From assembly GCA_030728985.1 (NCBI GenBank), contig JANQYI010000018.1, positions 1 through 64,000 of the forward strand: a stretch of DNA of 64,000 nucleotides, given 5' to 3'. Of the stretch, positions 52,562 through 64,000 are shown one piece after another. Each line of letters opens with the position of its first letter. The first letter of the stretch is position 1. The translations under genes and the position numbers were made by a program. The notes below the pieces were generated by a model. That model ran no database searches. It was not told the DNA's origin and saw only the letters and a program-made list of their open reading frames with translations. This stretch comes from Burkholderiaceae bacterium. Its GTDB lineage: Bacteria; Pseudomonadota; Gammaproteobacteria; Burkholderiales; Burkholderiaceae_B.

Positions 52562-55261
52562 ATGGCACCACAAGCTGCCGGTTTCAATGCCGACAACGAT
52601 GTCGATTCGCTGGAAACGCAAGAATGGCTAGATGCCCTGGCTGCCGTGTTGGACCGCGAAGGTCCAGAGCGTGCACACTTTCTTTTGGAGCGCCTGACCG
52701 ATTTGGCACGGCGCTCAGGTGCGCATATTCCTTTTTCTCCTAATACGGCTTATCTCAATACGATTCCCGTTGGTTTAGAGCCCACACAGCCTGGCAACCT
52801 TGAGCTTGAAGCGCGTATTCGCAGCATCATCCGTTGGAATGCCATGGCGATGGTGGTCAAGGCCAACAAGCACAACCCGCCTGATGGCGGAGACCTCGGC
52901 GGCCACATTGCGTCCTTTGCCTCTCTGGCCACGATGATTGGTTGCGGACAAAATCATTTTTGGCATGCCGATACTCCTGAGCGAGGCGGGGACTTGGTGT
53001 ATTTCCAAGGCCACTCTTCACCCGGCGTCTATGGTCGCGCTTATCTTGAGGGTCGGTTGACCGAAGAGCAACTGGATCATTTCCGTCAAGAGGTGGATGG
53101 CAAAGGCTTGTCTTCCTATCCCCACCCCAAGCTCATGCCCGAGTTCTGGCAGTTTCCAACGGTCTCGATGGGTCTGGGCCCGTTGATGGCAATCTACCAG
53201 GCACGCTTTCTCAAGTACCTCCACGCCCGCGGCCTTGCAGATACAAGTCAGCGCAAGGTCTGGGTGTTTTGTGGTGATGGCGAGATGGATGAGCCCGAGT
53301 CACTGGGTGCGATCAGCTTGGCCTCGCGTGAAAAGCTCGACAACCTGATTTTTGTAATCAATTGTAATTTGCAGCGACTCGATGGTCCTGTGCGTGGCAA
53401 TGGAAAAATCATCCAAGAGTTGGAGGGTGATTTCCGAGGCAGTGGTTGGAATGTGATCAAAATGATCTGGGGCGGCTACTGGGATCCTTTGTTGGCCAGC
53501 GACAAAGAAGGCATCTTGCGCAAGATCATGGAAGAAACCGTCGACGGTGAATACCAGGCCTACAAAGCCAACGACGGCAAGTTCGTGCGCGAGCATTTCT
53601 TTGGCAAGCATCCTAAGCTGCTTGAGATGGTTTCACGCATGAGCGATGAGGACGTTTGGCGTCTGAACCGAGGCGGTCACGACCCGCACAAAGTGTATGC
53701 CGCATTTTCTGCCGCTACCAAGCACACGGGACAACCTACTGTGATCCTGGCCAAAACCATCAAAGGGTATGGCGTGGGACATATGGTTCAGGCCAAAAAT
53801 CCGTCGCATCAACAAAAGAAGCTCGATACGGACACCATCCGAGAGTTTCGTGATCGCTACAACATCCCGATTCCAGACAGCAAGATTGAGGAAGTCCCGT
53901 ATTTCAAACCCGCCGAAGATTCGCCCGAGATGTTATATCTGCACGAGCGTCGCAAAGCCTTAGGCGGTTACTTACCCAAGCGCCGGACCCGTGCTGACGA
54001 GAAACTCAAAGCGCCTGCCCTGGAGGTCTTAAGACCTGTCCTAGATCCTACAGCCGAAGGCCGCGAAATCTCGACCACGCAAGCCTTTGTGCGCGTGCTC
54101 AATCAAGTTCTGCGTGACAAGGATCTCGGTCCACGCGTGGTGCCCATTTTGGCAGACGAGTCCCGCACCTTTGGTATGGAAGGCCTGTTCCGTCAGATTG
54201 GTATTTATGCCCCTGAGGGACAAAAGTACACCCCGGTCGATAAAGATCAGGTGATGTACTACCGCGAAGCCGCCGATGGACAGCTCCTGCAGGAGGGCAT
54301 CAACGAAGCGGGTGCGTTTAGTTCCTGGATCGCCGCTGCGACGTCGTACTCGACGAACAACCGCATCATGATTCCGTTTTATATTTACTACTCGATGTTT
54401 GGTTTTCAGCGCATTGGTGATCTGGCCTGGGCTGCGGGCGATATGCAAGCCAGAGGTTTCTTGCTGGGAGGGACTGCAGGTCGCACCACGCTTAACGGTG
54501 AGGGACTCCAGCACGAAGACGGCCATAGCCATATTTTCTCCTCGACCATTCCTAATTGCGTTTCCTACGATCCCACCTTTGCGCACGAGTTGGCGGTCAT
54601 CATTCAGCATGGTTTAAAGCGCATGGTCGAAGATCAGGAAAACGTGTTCTTTTACCTGACCGTGATGAACGAAAACTATGCGCAGCCCGGTTTGAAAAAG
54701 GGCGACGAAGAGGGCATCATCAAGGGCATGTATCGCCTCAAAAAAGGCGGTAAAAATAAACTGCGTGCTCAACTGCTGGGTTCCGGTACGATTTTGCGCG
54801 AGGTGATGGCGGCCGCCGAGTTGTTGGAAAATGATTGGAGCGTCTCGGCCGACATCTGGAGCGTCACGAGCTTTACGGAGTTGCGTCGCGATGGTTTGGA
54901 TTGCGAACGTCACAATATGTTACACCCAACCGCAAAGCCTCAAACACCTTTTGTTTCAAGCCTGCTCGAAAAGACCGAAGGTCCGATCATTGCCTCAACG
55001 GATTACATGAAATTGTTCGCCGATCAGGTCCGTCCCTTCATGCCGCGTGGTCGCGACTATAAAGTCCTCGGAACAGATGGTTTTGGGCGCTCGGATTTCC
55101 GTTCCAAGTTGCGCGAGCATTTCGAAGTTGATCGTCACTTTGTCGTGTTGGCCACGTTGCGCGCGTTGGCCGACGATGGCAAGGTGCCGGTGAGCCAAGT
55201 AGCGGCTGCCATCAAGAAATATGGCATCAATCCCAACAAAGCCAATCCTCAATACGCCTGA
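52562..55261 (+). CDS. aceE: Pyruvate dehydrogenase E1 component
   Basis: The homodimeric 899-residue E1 of the pyruvate dehydrogenase complex, using thiamine diphosphate to decarboxylate pyruvate and acetylate the E2 lipoyl group. The ThDP/Mg motif is CGDGEMDEPESLGAISLA to VINCNLQRLDGPVRG; other signatures are DGGDLGGHIASFASLATM and HLMQEGINEAGAFSS-type region. The track starts 66 bases early; ATG 52562 is correct because AGGAG is six bases before it. aceF follows after 14 bases. It is transcribed divergently from the PAS kinase. Confidence 0.96.
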   Translation: MAPQAAGFNADNDVDSLETQEWLDALAAVLDREGPERAHFLLERLTDLARRSGAHIPFSPNTAYLNTIPVGLEPTQPGNLELEARIRSIIRWNAMAMVVKANKHNPPDGGDLGGHIASFASLATMIGCGQNHFWHADTPERGGDLVYFQGHSSPGVYGRAYLEGRLTEEQLDHFRQEVDGKGLSSYPHPKLMPEFWQFPTVSMGLGPLMAIYQARFLKYLHARGLADTSQRKVWVFCGDGEMDEPESLGAISLASREKLDNLIFVINCNLQRLDGPVRGNGKIIQELEGDFRGSGWNVIKMIWGGYWDPLLASDKEGILRKIMEETVDGEYQAYKANDGKFVREHFFGKHPKLLEMVSRMSDEDVWRLNRGGHDPHKVYAAFSAATKHTGQPTVILAKTIKGYGVGHMVQAKNPSHQQKKLDTDTIREFRDRYNIPIPDSKIEEVPYFKPAEDSPEMLYLHERRKALGGYLPKRRTRADEKLKAPALEVLRPVLDPTAEGREISTTQAFVRVLNQVLRDKDLGPRVVPILADESRTFGMEGLFRQIGIYAPEGQKYTPVDKDQVMYYREAADGQLLQEGINEAGAFSSWIAAATSYSTNNRIMIPFYIYYSMFGFQRIGDLAWAAGDMQARGFLLGGTAGRTTLNGEGLQHEDGHSHIFSSTIPNCVSYDPTFAHELAVIIQHGLKRMVEDQENVFFYLTVMNENYAQPGLKKGDEEGIIKGMYRLKKGGKNKLRAQLLGSGTILREVMAAAELLENDWSVSADIWSVTSFTELRRDGLDCERHNMLHPTAKPQTPFVSSLLEKTEGPIIASTDYMKLFADQVRPFMPRGRDYKVLGTDGFGRSDFRSKLREHFEVDRHFVVLATLRALADDGKVPVSQVAAAIKKYGINPNKANPQYA

Positions 55262-55275
55262 TAAAGAGACCTGAC

Positions 55276-56604
55276 ATGAGCAACGTCACAGCTATTCAAG
55301 TTCCGGACATCGGGGATTTCGATACCGTCGAGGTGATCGAGATCCTGATCAAAGTCGGCGATACCGTTAAAGCAGAACAAAGCTTGATTACCGTCGAGTC
55401 CGACAAGGCTTCGATGGAGATTCCCACCTCGATCGGTGGTGTCGTCAAGTCCATCGACGTCAAGGTGGGTGATAAGGTCAAGCAGGGCAGCGTGATGATG
55501 CACGTTGAAGCCGCTGCTGCAGGCGCTGCGGCTGCACCCGCACCCGCATCAGCCGCCACAGCCGCCGCAGCCGCGCCCGCAGTTGCACCTGCTGCACCTG
55601 CCGTACCTTCACCTGCACCTGTCGCCGCTTCTGCACCTGCAGCAGGCAAGCTGGAAATGCCCGTATCAACGGGTGGTATGGCGCATGCCTCACCGTCAGT
55701 GCGCAAATTTGCCCGTGAGTTGGGCGTTGATTTGAATCTTGTGACAGGGTCGGGCAACAAGCAACGTATCCTCCAAGAAGATGTGCAGAATTTCGTGAAA
55801 CAGGCCTTGGCCGGTGCAGCGGGTGGATCAGGTGCATCGAGCGGCGCTTCCAGTGGCGCCTCCATGGGGGGGCTCGACCTGTTGCCCTGGCCCAAGATCG
55901 ACTTCACCAAATTTGGCGAAGTCACGCCTAAACCGCTTTCTCGCATCAAGAAAATTTCCGGCGCGAATTTGCACCGCAATTGGGTCATGATTCCGCACGT
56001 CACCAACAACGACGAAGCCAACATCACTGAACTCGAAGCCTTGCGCGTCACACTCAACAAAGAAAACGAAAAGTCCGGTGTCAAGGTCACGATGCTCGCG
56101 TTTTTGATCAAGGCATGTGTGGCCGCCCTTAAAAAATTCCCCGAATTCAATGCCTCGATTGATGGCGATCAGCTGATCATGAAGCAATATTTTCATATTG
56201 GCTTCGCGGCGGACACTCCCAATGGACTTGTCGTGCCTGTCATTCGCGATGCGGATAAAAAAGGCATCATCGAGCTCGCCAATGAGAGCAGTGAGCTGGC
56301 TAAAAAAGCCCGCGACGGAAAGCTTTCACCCGGTGAAATGCAGGGTGGCTGCTTCTCCATTTCCTCTCTCGGTGGCATTGGTGGCACCCACTTCACTCCT
56401 ATTATCAATGCTCCCGAGCTTGCGATCTTGGGCGTATCCCGCTCATATATGAAGCCGGTCTGGGACGGCCAGGCCTTTGTGCCACAGCTGACCTTGCCGC
56501 TTTCGCTCTCCTATGATCATCGTGTGATCGATGGCGCGGCAGCTGCCCGTTTCAATGCCTACCTTGGCAGCCTCTTGGCGGACTTCCGCCGTATTGCGCT
56601 TTAA
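55276..56604 (+). CDS. aceF: Pyruvate dehydrogenase E2, dihydrolipoamide acetyltransferase
   Basis: The 442-residue core of the complex. Domains in order: one lipoyl domain (residues 5-77, lipoyl-Lys44 in [10 protein letters not shown]), an Ala/Pro linker (about 78-125), the E1/E3-binding domain (ASPSVRKFARELGVDLNLV, about 134-170), a short Gly/Ser linker, and the acetyltransferase domain with catalytic His415 in YDHRVIDGAAAARF. It has one lipoyl domain where some relatives have two or three; the second resides on LpdA. Preceded by AAAGAGACC; lpdA follows after nine bases. Confidence 0.97.
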   Translation: MSNVTAIQVPDIGDFDTVEVIEILIKVGDTVKAEQSLITVESDKASMEIPTSIGGVVKSIDVKVGDKVKQGSVMMHVEAAAAGAAAAPAPASAATAAAAAPAVAPAAPAVPSPAPVAASAPAAGKLEMPVSTGGMAHASPSVRKFARELGVDLNLVTGSGNKQRILQEDVQNFVKQALAGAAGGSGASSGASSGASMGGLDLLPWPKIDFTKFGEVTPKPLSRIKKISGANLHRNWVMIPHVTNNDEANITELEALRVTLNKENEKSGVKVTMLAFLIKACVAALKKFPEFNASIDGDQLIMKQYFHIGFAADTPNGLVVPVIRDADKKGIIELANESSELAKKARDGKLSPGEMQGGCFSISSLGGIGGTHFTPIINAPELAILGVSRSYMKPVWDGQAFVPQLTLPLSLSYDHRVIDGAAAARFNAYLGSLLADFRRIAL

Positions 56605-56613
56605 GGAGTTGCC

Positions 56614-58398
56614 ATGAGCAATCCAATCGATGTGATCGTTCCCGATATTGGTGATTTCGATACTGTTGAAGTCATTGAGCTCCTCGTCAACGTCGGAGAC
56701 GCAGTCAAGGCAGATCAAGGTTTAATCACGGTCGAGTCCGATAAGGCTTCGATGGAGATCCCGAGTGCGCAAGCGGGTGTGATCCAAAGTATTTCTGTGA
56801 AGGTCGGAGACAAGGTCAAGCAAGGCTCAGTCATCATGAAAATGGCGGCTGGTTCAGCCCCGGCTCCCGCGCCGACACCCGCTCCAGTCTCTGTGTCGGC
56901 GACCCCGCCTGCGGCGCCAGTCGTAGCGGCCACGCCTGAGCGTACACCCACGACCTTGCCTGCCCCGGCAAGCTTTTCAGGAAAAGTCGATCTGCAGTGT
57001 GACTTGCTGGTGCTCGGTGCGGGACCTGGTGGTTATTCCGCAGCCTTTCGCGCCGCCGACCTGGGCCTGAACGTGGTGCTCGTTGAGCGTTACGCCACGC
57101 TCGGTGGCGTGTGTTTGAATGTGGGTTGTATTCCCTCCAAGGCCTTGCTGCATACTGCCGCTGTGTTGGAGGAAGCCCAGGCACTCGAGGCGCACGGGAT
57201 TTCTTTTGCGAAGCCTAAGATCGATCTGGACAAGTTGCGTGCGTTCAAAGACGGCGTGATTGGTAAATTGACGGGCGGTTTGGCCGGCATGGCCAAGGCC
57301 CGCAAAGTCACGGTGATTCAAGGGTTGGGCGAGTTTGTGACGGCGAACCACCTCAGCGTCAAAACGGACAAGGGTGTGCAAACCATCGCTTTCGGTCAGG
57401 CGATCATCGCAGCAGGGAGTCAGTCGGTCAAACTGCCTTTTATGCCTGAGGATGAGCGTGTGGTGGACTCGACAGGTGCCTTGCTGTTGCGCAGTATCCC
57501 CAAGAAAATGTTGATCGTGGGCGGCGGCATTATCGGACTCGAGATGGGGACGGTCTATTCCGCGCTCGGCTCACGCCTCGATGTCGTTGAGATGCAGGAC
57601 GGTTTGATGCAGGGCGCGGACCGCGATCTCGTCAAAGTCTGGCAAAAAATGAACGGCCATCGTTTTGACAATTTGATGCTCAAGACGAAAACAGTCGGTG
57701 CCGTCGCTAAAAAAGACGGCATTTATGTGACGTTTGAAGGCGAGGGCGCGCCTAAAGAGCCTCAGCGCTATGACTTGGTGCTGCAAGCCGTGGGTAGGAC
57801 ACCCAATGGTAAAAAGATTGCGGCCGACCGTGCGGGTGTCGTGGTCACCGACCGCGGTTTCATCGAGGTGGATCGACAGATGCGGACCAACGTGCCCAAC
57901 ATTTTTGCGATTGGTGACATTATTGGCCAGCCGATGCTCGCGCATAAAGCGGTGCATGAGGGGCATGTCGCAGCCGAGGTCGCCGCGGGACAAAAGAGCT
58001 ACTTCGATGCGCGTGTGATTCCTTCTGTGGCCTATACCGATCCTGAGATCGCGTGGGTAGGCTTGACGGAGGATCAGGCCAAGCAAGAAGGCATCGCCAT
58101 CACCAAGGGCGTGTTTCCCTGGGCGGCTTCCGGTCGCGCGATCGCCAATGGCCGTGATGAGGGCTTTACGAAACTCTTGTTTGATGCCACGACCCACAAG
58201 ATTTTGGGGGGTGGAATTGTCGGGACGCATGCGGGTGATTTGATCGGTGAGGTTGGCCTCGCGATCGAAATGGGCGCTGATGCGGTGGATATTGGTAAAA
58301 CGATTCATCCACACCCCACTTTGGGCGAGTCGATTGGGCTCGCGGCAGAGGCGGCCGAGGGGCATTGCACGGACTTGCCCCCAGTCCGTAAAAAATAA
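56614..58398 (+). CDS. lpdA: Dihydrolipoyl dehydrogenase with N-terminal lipoyl domain
   Basis: The 594-residue E3 that reoxidises dihydrolipoyl groups with NAD+. It starts with a lipoyl domain (lipoyl-Lys44 in [10 protein letters not shown]), an Ala/Pro/Thr linker (about 85-125), then the flavoprotein: [22 protein letters not shown], redox CX4C in [20 protein letters not shown] site [13 protein letters not shown], and C-terminal [11 protein letters not shown]. The lipoyl-fused E3 is characteristic of betaproteobacteria and some relatives. AAGGAG precedes the ATG and a strong terminator follows. Confidence 0.97.
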   Translation: MSNPIDVIVPDIGDFDTVEVIELLVNVGDAVKADQGLITVESDKASMEIPSAQAGVIQSISVKVGDKVKQGSVIMKMAAGSAPAPAPTPAPVSVSATPPAAPVVAATPERTPTTLPAPASFSGKVDLQCDLLVLGAGPGGYSAAFRAADLGLNVVLVERYATLGGVCLNVGCIPSKALLHTAAVLEEAQALEAHGISFAKPKIDLDKLRAFKDGVIGKLTGGLAGMAKARKVTVIQGLGEFVTANHLSVKTDKGVQTIAFGQAIIAAGSQSVKLPFMPEDERVVDSTGALLLRSIPKKMLIVGGGIIGLEMGTVYSALGSRLDVVEMQDGLMQGADRDLVKVWQKMNGHRFDNLMLKTKTVGAVAKKDGIYVTFEGEGAPKEPQRYDLVLQAVGRTPNGKKIAADRAGVVVTDRGFIEVDRQMRTNVPNIFAIGDIIGQPMLAHKAVHEGHVAAEVAAGQKSYFDARVIPSVAYTDPEIAWVGLTEDQAKQEGIAITKGVFPWAASGRAIANGRDEGFTKLLFDATTHKILGGGIVGTHAGDLIGEVGLAIEMGADAVDIGKTIHPHPTLGESIGLAAEAAEGHCTDLPPVRKK

Positions 58399-58416
58399 TC
58401 TCATTGCCATCGTTTC

Positions 58417-58453
58417 AAAGGCTGCCCGGTTCGCTTGGCAGCCTTTGTTTTTT
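58417..58453 (+). terminator. Rho-independent terminator of aceE-aceF-lpdA
   Basis: A perfect ten-base stem AAAGGCTGCC/GGCAGCCTTT with a ten-base loop is followed by GTTTTTT, 18 bases after the lpdA stop. Confidence 0.95.
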
Positions 58454-58528
58454 AGCGCCTTCGTCCCTAAAGACCTTTCAGGACGCTAAAATGCGTGTTT
58501 TCCCCTATGTAGCCTCCTGGTCGTCAAC

Positions 58529-61500
58529 GTGTCACATATTCTGCTTATCCCCGGCTCCTCCGTGTTGTCCAGTTTTCGCCAAGAGCGTTTGCTTTCAAAG
58601 CTACGTGCTCTGGGCCTGCCTATTTCTGGGGTCAAGGCCCGGTACGAGCATTTTGTCTGGTGCGATCAGGCCCCTGATCTCTCGACCCAGGCACGATTGA
58701 CACAGTTGTTGGACTACGGCGTACCTCATGATGCGCCTGCCAAATCAGACACGGCCATTGTTTTGCGCGTCATCCCAAGGCTAGGGACCATCTCCTCTTG
58801 GGCGAGCAAGGCGACCGACATCGCGCACAACTGCGGTCTGAGTGGTGTGCGACGGATTGAGCGCGGGATCGAGTACACCCTGACTCCTGAACGTGGCTGG
58901 CTCAAAAATAAAAGTCTGGATGCCGACATGTTGGCGCAGGCGGCGAGTTGTTTGCATGATCGGATGACTGAAACAGTCGTTGACGCCAATTTCGACCCTG
59001 AGGTGTTGTTCCGCTCACTGCCCGGCAAGCCGATGCAGACTGTGGCAGTGATGGCTCAAGGCAAGGCCGCGCTTTTAGACGCGAACACGCAGCTGGGCCT
59101 AGCGCTGTCTGAGGACGAAATTGATTATTTGACGCATTCCTTTACCGAGCTGGGCCGCGACCCGACCGATGTCGAGCTCATGATGTTTGCGCAGGCCAAT
59201 AGCGAGCATTGCCGGCACAAGATTTTCAATGCCCAATGGGTGATTGATGGCCAGCCGGAGTCCAAAACGCTGTTTGGCATGATTCGTGAAACCCACGCGG
59301 CCCAGCCTTTAGGCACAGTGGTCGCCTACTCGGATAACGCCGCCATCATGGAGGGTGGCCAGGCGCAGCGTTTTCAAGCGGCTGCGGGCAACGAAGGCCA
59401 AGCTGCAGCGTATGGAACAGAACTTAAAACCGTGCACACGGTGATGAAGGTCGAGACGCATAACCACCCTACGGCAATCGCGCCTTTTGAGGGCGCCTCG
59501 ACGGGGGCGGGTGGAGAAATCCGCGACGAGGGTGCGACTGGACGTGGCTCCAAGCCCAAAGCGGGCCTGGCAGGCTTTACGGTTTCTCACCTGAGATTCG
59601 AGGATGCGCCCCGCAGCTGGGAGTCAGACCATCACGGGGCGCCTGATCGGATTGCGTCACCTTTATCCATCATGATTGAGGGACCTTTGGGCGCAGCGGC
59701 CTTTAATAACGAATTTGGTCGTCCCAATTTGTTGGGGTATTTCCGCTCCTATGAGCAGACTTCGGGTCAAACGCGCTGGGGCTATCACAAGCCCATCATG
59801 ATCGCGGGCGGTCTGGGTAGTATTGACGAGGGCTGTACTAAAAAAGACCGCATTGCACCGGGCTCTCTGTTGATTCAGCTTGGCGGACCCGGTTTGCGGA
59901 TCGGCATGGGTGGGAGTGCTGCCTCCAGCATGGCGGTTGGCACCAACACCGCGGCGTTAGATTTTGATTCTGTCCAGCGTGGCAATCCAGAAATCGAGCG
60001 TCGTTGCCAAGAGGTGATTGATCGCTGCTGGCAACAAGGTGCCAATAATCCGATTGTGGCGATCCATGATGTCGGGGCAGGTGGTTTATCGAATGCTTTT
60101 CCAGAGCTTGTCAATGACGCGGGCCGAGGCGCGACCTTTGAGCTCAATCGTGTCCACCTCGAAGAGTCCGGCATGTCGCCCGCAGAGATTTGGAGTAACG
60201 AGTCCCAAGAGCGCTATGTGCTTTCGGTCTTGCCCAAGGACTTGCCGCGTTTTCAAAGGATTGCCGAGCGCGAGCGTTGTCCGTTTGCTGTGATTGGTGT
60301 GGCCACCGAAGAGCGTCAGTTAAAAGTCGTTCAAGGCGAAGGCTTGCCGGGTCTCGATGCACTGGCGCCTCAGAACGGTTTGCGCCCCGTGGATGTGCCG
60401 ATCGATGTGATTTTAGGTAAACCTCCGCGCATGACCCGCGAGGTCATACGTACTGAGCCGCACACGTCGGCACTCGATTTGACGGTCATTTCTCTCGAGG
60501 ACGCCGCGACGCGTGTGCTACAGCACCCAACCGTCGCCAATAAAAGCTTTCTCATCACGATTGGTGACCGCACGGTGGGCGGCCTGTCGAGTCGCGATCA
60601 GCTTGTGGGCCCCTGGCAGGTTGCCGTGGCCGATTGTGCGGTGACCTTGTCGGACCATGATGGTACGCGTGGAGAGGCCATGGCCATGGGTGAACGTACC
60701 CCGCTTGCTACGATCGATGCTGCCGCCTCAGGACGGATGGCGGTCGCCGAAGCCTTGACGAACCTCGCAGCCGCCGGTGTCGCGCGGATCGAAGACATCA
60801 AGTTGTCGGCGAACTGGATGGCGGCGTGTGGTGCGCCCGGGCAGGACGCTGCGTTGTTTGATACGGTGTCTGCGGTCAGTCAATTGTGTCAGAGCGTCGG
60901 GTTGTCCATTCCGGTTGGCAAAGACTCTCTGTCCATGCAGACAAGCTGGACGCAGGAGGATGCCAAGCGTCAGGTGATCTCGCCCGTTTCTCTCATCGTG
61001 ACGGCTTTTGCGCCTGTGCAGGATGTGCGACAGACCTTGACCCCGCAGTTGCGCACCAATGTCGGGCCCACTGTACTGATTCTCATCGATCTGGGTTTTG
61101 GAAAAAAACGCATGGGCGGATCGATTTTGACGCAGGTCATCAATCAAGTCGGTGAACAAACGCCTGACGCGGACGATGCTGAGAGGCTGAGAACCTTCTT
61201 TGTCACGATTCGTGCGCTGGCAGAGTCGGGGGTGTTGTTGGCCTATCACGATCGCTCAGACGGAGGTTTGTTTGCGACCGTATGCGAAATGGCTTTTGCG
61301 GGTCATACGGGTGTCTCCCTGAACCTCGATATGTTGACGATCGACGCGAATGCCGAGGACTGGGATGCCTACAATATCAGAGCAGCACAGGTTGAAGTCC
61401 AACGCAAAGAACTCACGCTCAAAGCCCTGTTTAACGAAGAGCTGGGCGCGGTGATTCAGGTACCGAGCGCAGAGCGCGACGCGGTGATGCAGGTGTTGCG

Positions 61501-62563
61501 TGCCGCAGGGCTCTCTGCACATTCACATGTGATTGGTGCACTCAACCCCGTGGATGAAATTGAAATTTTCCGAGACGGCAAAAAGATCTGGGGTAAGCCA
61601 CGCGCAGAGCTAGGGAAAATCTGGAGTGATGTCAGCTACCGGATTTCTAGCTTACGCGACAATCCCGCCTGCGCGCACGCTGAGTTTGAGGCGTGGTCCG
61701 ATACCACCGATCCGGGCATGACCCCGATTGTCGGGTTCGATCCTCAGGAAAATGTCGCGGCACCTTTTATCAACAAGGGCGCGCGGCCTCGCGTGGCGAT
61801 CTTGCGCGAGCAAGGCTGTAACAGCCAGGTTGAAATGGCCTGGGCGTTTGATCGTTCCGGGTTCGAAGCCTGGGATGTTCATATGACTGATTTGCAATCC
61901 GGTTCGGCTGACTTGTCAGGCTTTCAGGGCTTGGTCGCTGTGGGTGGGTTTAGTTATGGGGATGTGTTGGGCGCAGGCGAGGGCTGGGCACGGAGTATTT
62001 TGTTCAATTCAACGCTTTCTGATCAGTTTGCCCAGTATTTTGCTCGCCCAGATACGTTTGCCCTCGGCGTGTGTAACGGTTGTCAGATGATGGCGGCTCT
62101 TGCACCCATGATTCCTGGTGCACAAGACTGGCCACGTTTTACCCGTAACGTTTCCGAAAAATACGAGGCGCGTTTCTCGATGGTTGAGGTGCTTGAATCA
62201 CCTTCGCTCTTTTTCAAGGGTATGACAGGCGCACACGTTCCCGTTGCTGTTGCCCATGGCGAGGGTTTTGCTAATTTTGCTCGCCAAGGCGACGCCACCA
62301 AGGTCTTGAGTGCCCTCAGATATGTTGACCATCGCGGTCAGGCAACCGAAACCTATCCTCTCAATCCAAACGGAAGTCCCGGCGGTTTGACGGCCGTGAC
62401 GACTGCGGATGGACGGTTTACGGTGATGATGCCGCATCCGGAGCGGGTGACGCGAAACGTCATGATGTCTTGGGCGCCTGAAACATGGGGTCCCAAGGAT
62501 GCAAAGGGTGTCTACACGCCGTGGATGCGTTTCTTTCAAAACGCGCGTGTTCATTTAGGTTAA
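58529..62563 (+). CDS. purL: Phosphoribosylformylglycinamidine synthase
   Basis: The large single-chain (1344 residues) FGAM synthase that converts FGAR to FGAM in purine synthesis with ATP and glutamine. In order: the PurS-like N-terminal domain ([14 protein letters not shown]), linker domain ending [12 protein letters not shown], the ATP-binding halves ([31 protein letters not shown] and [15 protein letters not shown]) and a C-terminal glutaminase with the nucleophile Cys in [12 protein letters not shown] and the late MMPHPERV. The start is GTG 58529; no clear ribosome site. This is the proteobacterial fused form rather than PurLQS. Confidence 0.97.
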   Translation: MSHILLIPGSSVLSSFRQERLLSKLRALGLPISGVKARYEHFVWCDQAPDLSTQARLTQLLDYGVPHDAPAKSDTAIVLRVIPRLGTISSWASKATDIAHNCGLSGVRRIERGIEYTLTPERGWLKNKSLDADMLAQAASCLHDRMTETVVDANFDPEVLFRSLPGKPMQTVAVMAQGKAALLDANTQLGLALSEDEIDYLTHSFTELGRDPTDVELMMFAQANSEHCRHKIFNAQWVIDGQPESKTLFGMIRETHAAQPLGTVVAYSDNAAIMEGGQAQRFQAAAGNEGQAAAYGTELKTVHTVMKVETHNHPTAIAPFEGASTGAGGEIRDEGATGRGSKPKAGLAGFTVSHLRFEDAPRSWESDHHGAPDRIASPLSIMIEGPLGAAAFNNEFGRPNLLGYFRSYEQTSGQTRWGYHKPIMIAGGLGSIDEGCTKKDRIAPGSLLIQLGGPGLRIGMGGSAASSMAVGTNTAALDFDSVQRGNPEIERRCQEVIDRCWQQGANNPIVAIHDVGAGGLSNAFPELVNDAGRGATFELNRVHLEESGMSPAEIWSNESQERYVLSVLPKDLPRFQRIAERERCPFAVIGVATEERQLKVVQGEGLPGLDALAPQNGLRPVDVPIDVILGKPPRMTREVIRTEPHTSALDLTVISLEDAATRVLQHPTVANKSFLITIGDRTVGGLSSRDQLVGPWQVAVADCAVTLSDHDGTRGEAMAMGERTPLATIDAAASGRMAVAEALTNLAAAGVARIEDIKLSANWMAACGAPGQDAALFDTVSAVSQLCQSVGLSIPVGKDSLSMQTSWTQEDAKRQVISPVSLIVTAFAPVQDVRQTLTPQLRTNVGPTVLILIDLGFGKKRMGGSILTQVINQVGEQTPDADDAERLRTFFVTIRALAESGVLLAYHDRSDGGLFATVCEMAFAGHTGVSLNLDMLTIDANAEDWDAYNIRAAQVEVQRKELTLKALFNEELGAVIQVPSAERDAVMQVLRAAGLSAHSHVIGALNPVDEIEIFRDGKKIWGKPRAELGKIWSDVSYRISSLRDNPACAHAEFEAWSDTTDPGMTPIVGFDPQENVAAPFINKGARPRVAILREQGCNSQVEMAWAFDRSGFEAWDVHMTDLQSGSADLSGFQGLVAVGGFSYGDVLGAGEGWARSILFNSTLSDQFAQYFARPDTFALGVCNGCQMMAALAPMIPGAQDWPRFTRNVSEKYEARFSMVEVLESPSLFFKGMTGAHVPVAVAHGEGFANFARQGDATKVLSALRYVDHRGQATETYPLNPNGSPGGLTAVTTADGRFTVMMPHPERVTRNVMMSWAPETWGPKDAKGVYTPWMRFFQNARVHLG

Positions 62564-62601
62564 TGCTCTATCCGTCTGACTTGATGTACTAGATCCTGTA
62601 A

Positions 62602-64000
<1,399 letters not shown>

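Noticed and set aside
55296-56150. 284-residue minus-strand ORF inside aceF rich in Ala, Gly and Ser
   Set aside because: Antisense shadow of the Ala/Pro-rich lipoyl linker of aceF, without family features.
57571-58410. 279-residue minus-strand ORF inside lpdA
   Set aside because: Antisense shadow of a conserved E3 coding region; long only because of third-position base bias.

Overview
The window looks like ordinary core chromosome of a betaproteobacterium of the order Burkholderiales, most likely family Alcaligenaceae. The RecA, PurL, DUF2889 and GST proteins read like Bordetella/Achromobacter-type sequences. LpdA carries an N-terminal lipoyl domain, and the hemC-hemD-hemX-hemY order is also typical of this order. 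Base composition looks moderate (about half G+C, estimated by eye). I see no rRNA, tRNA, IS element, prophage, CRISPR array or integration site.

Layout. 1-2045 (minus): a partial sodium:solute symporter with its DUF4212 small subunit, then a TPR protein whose 5' end looks frameshifted, and a small membrane protein. 2211-4449 (minus): a TctE-like kinase and OmpR-type regulator. 4575-6454 (plus): recA behind a textbook LexA-controlled promoter, then recX. 6570-9260: DUF2889 protein, then sucC-sucD ending in a terminator. 9457-14073: a tiny membrane protein and the haem genes hemC, hemD, hemX, hemY. 14109-14807: a fumarylacetoacetase-family hydrolase.

14823-21395 (minus) is a tightly packed run: DadA-like oxidase, CDF metal transporter, LeuC, LeuD, CaiB-family CoA-transferase, HMG-CoA-lyase-family enzyme. 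The last four would make a complete citraconate/(R)-citramalate to pyruvate plus acetyl-CoA route, which is my main functional hypothesis. 21538-23464 (plus): a 2-hydroxyacid dehydrogenase and an orphan Bug/TctC binding protein. 23551-29477: an RND efflux system in the order outer-membrane factor, membrane-fusion protein, pump.

29505-37896 is a catabolic region: a 3-hydroxyisobutyrate-dehydrogenase-family enzyme with a carboxymuconolactone-decarboxylase-like protein (plus), facing a thiolase, acyl-CoA synthetase, hydroxyacid dehydrogenase and class II aldolase operon (minus). Two GSTs and a glyoxalase-like protein follow. 37903-41150 (minus): xthA, alr and dadA (D-/L-alanine interconversion and oxidation). 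41495-42389: a cold-shock protein with a long leader and a nitroreductase. 42386-47011: a copper block (CopA ATPase, CopZ chaperone, a flavin disulfide reductase, SCO protein). 47026-52363 (minus): M3 oligopeptidase, folD and a FixJ/PAS-kinase two-component pair, with folD, regulator and kinase joined by overlapping stop/start codons. 52562-58398: pyruvate dehydrogenase complex aceE-aceF-lpdA with terminator. 58529-64000: purL and the start of guaB (purine synthesis).

I found no clear novel defence or mobile system. The most interesting items are the probable citraconate operon, the apparent frameshift in the TPR gene, the copper cluster with near-abutting divergent starts, and the unassigned catabolic cluster.
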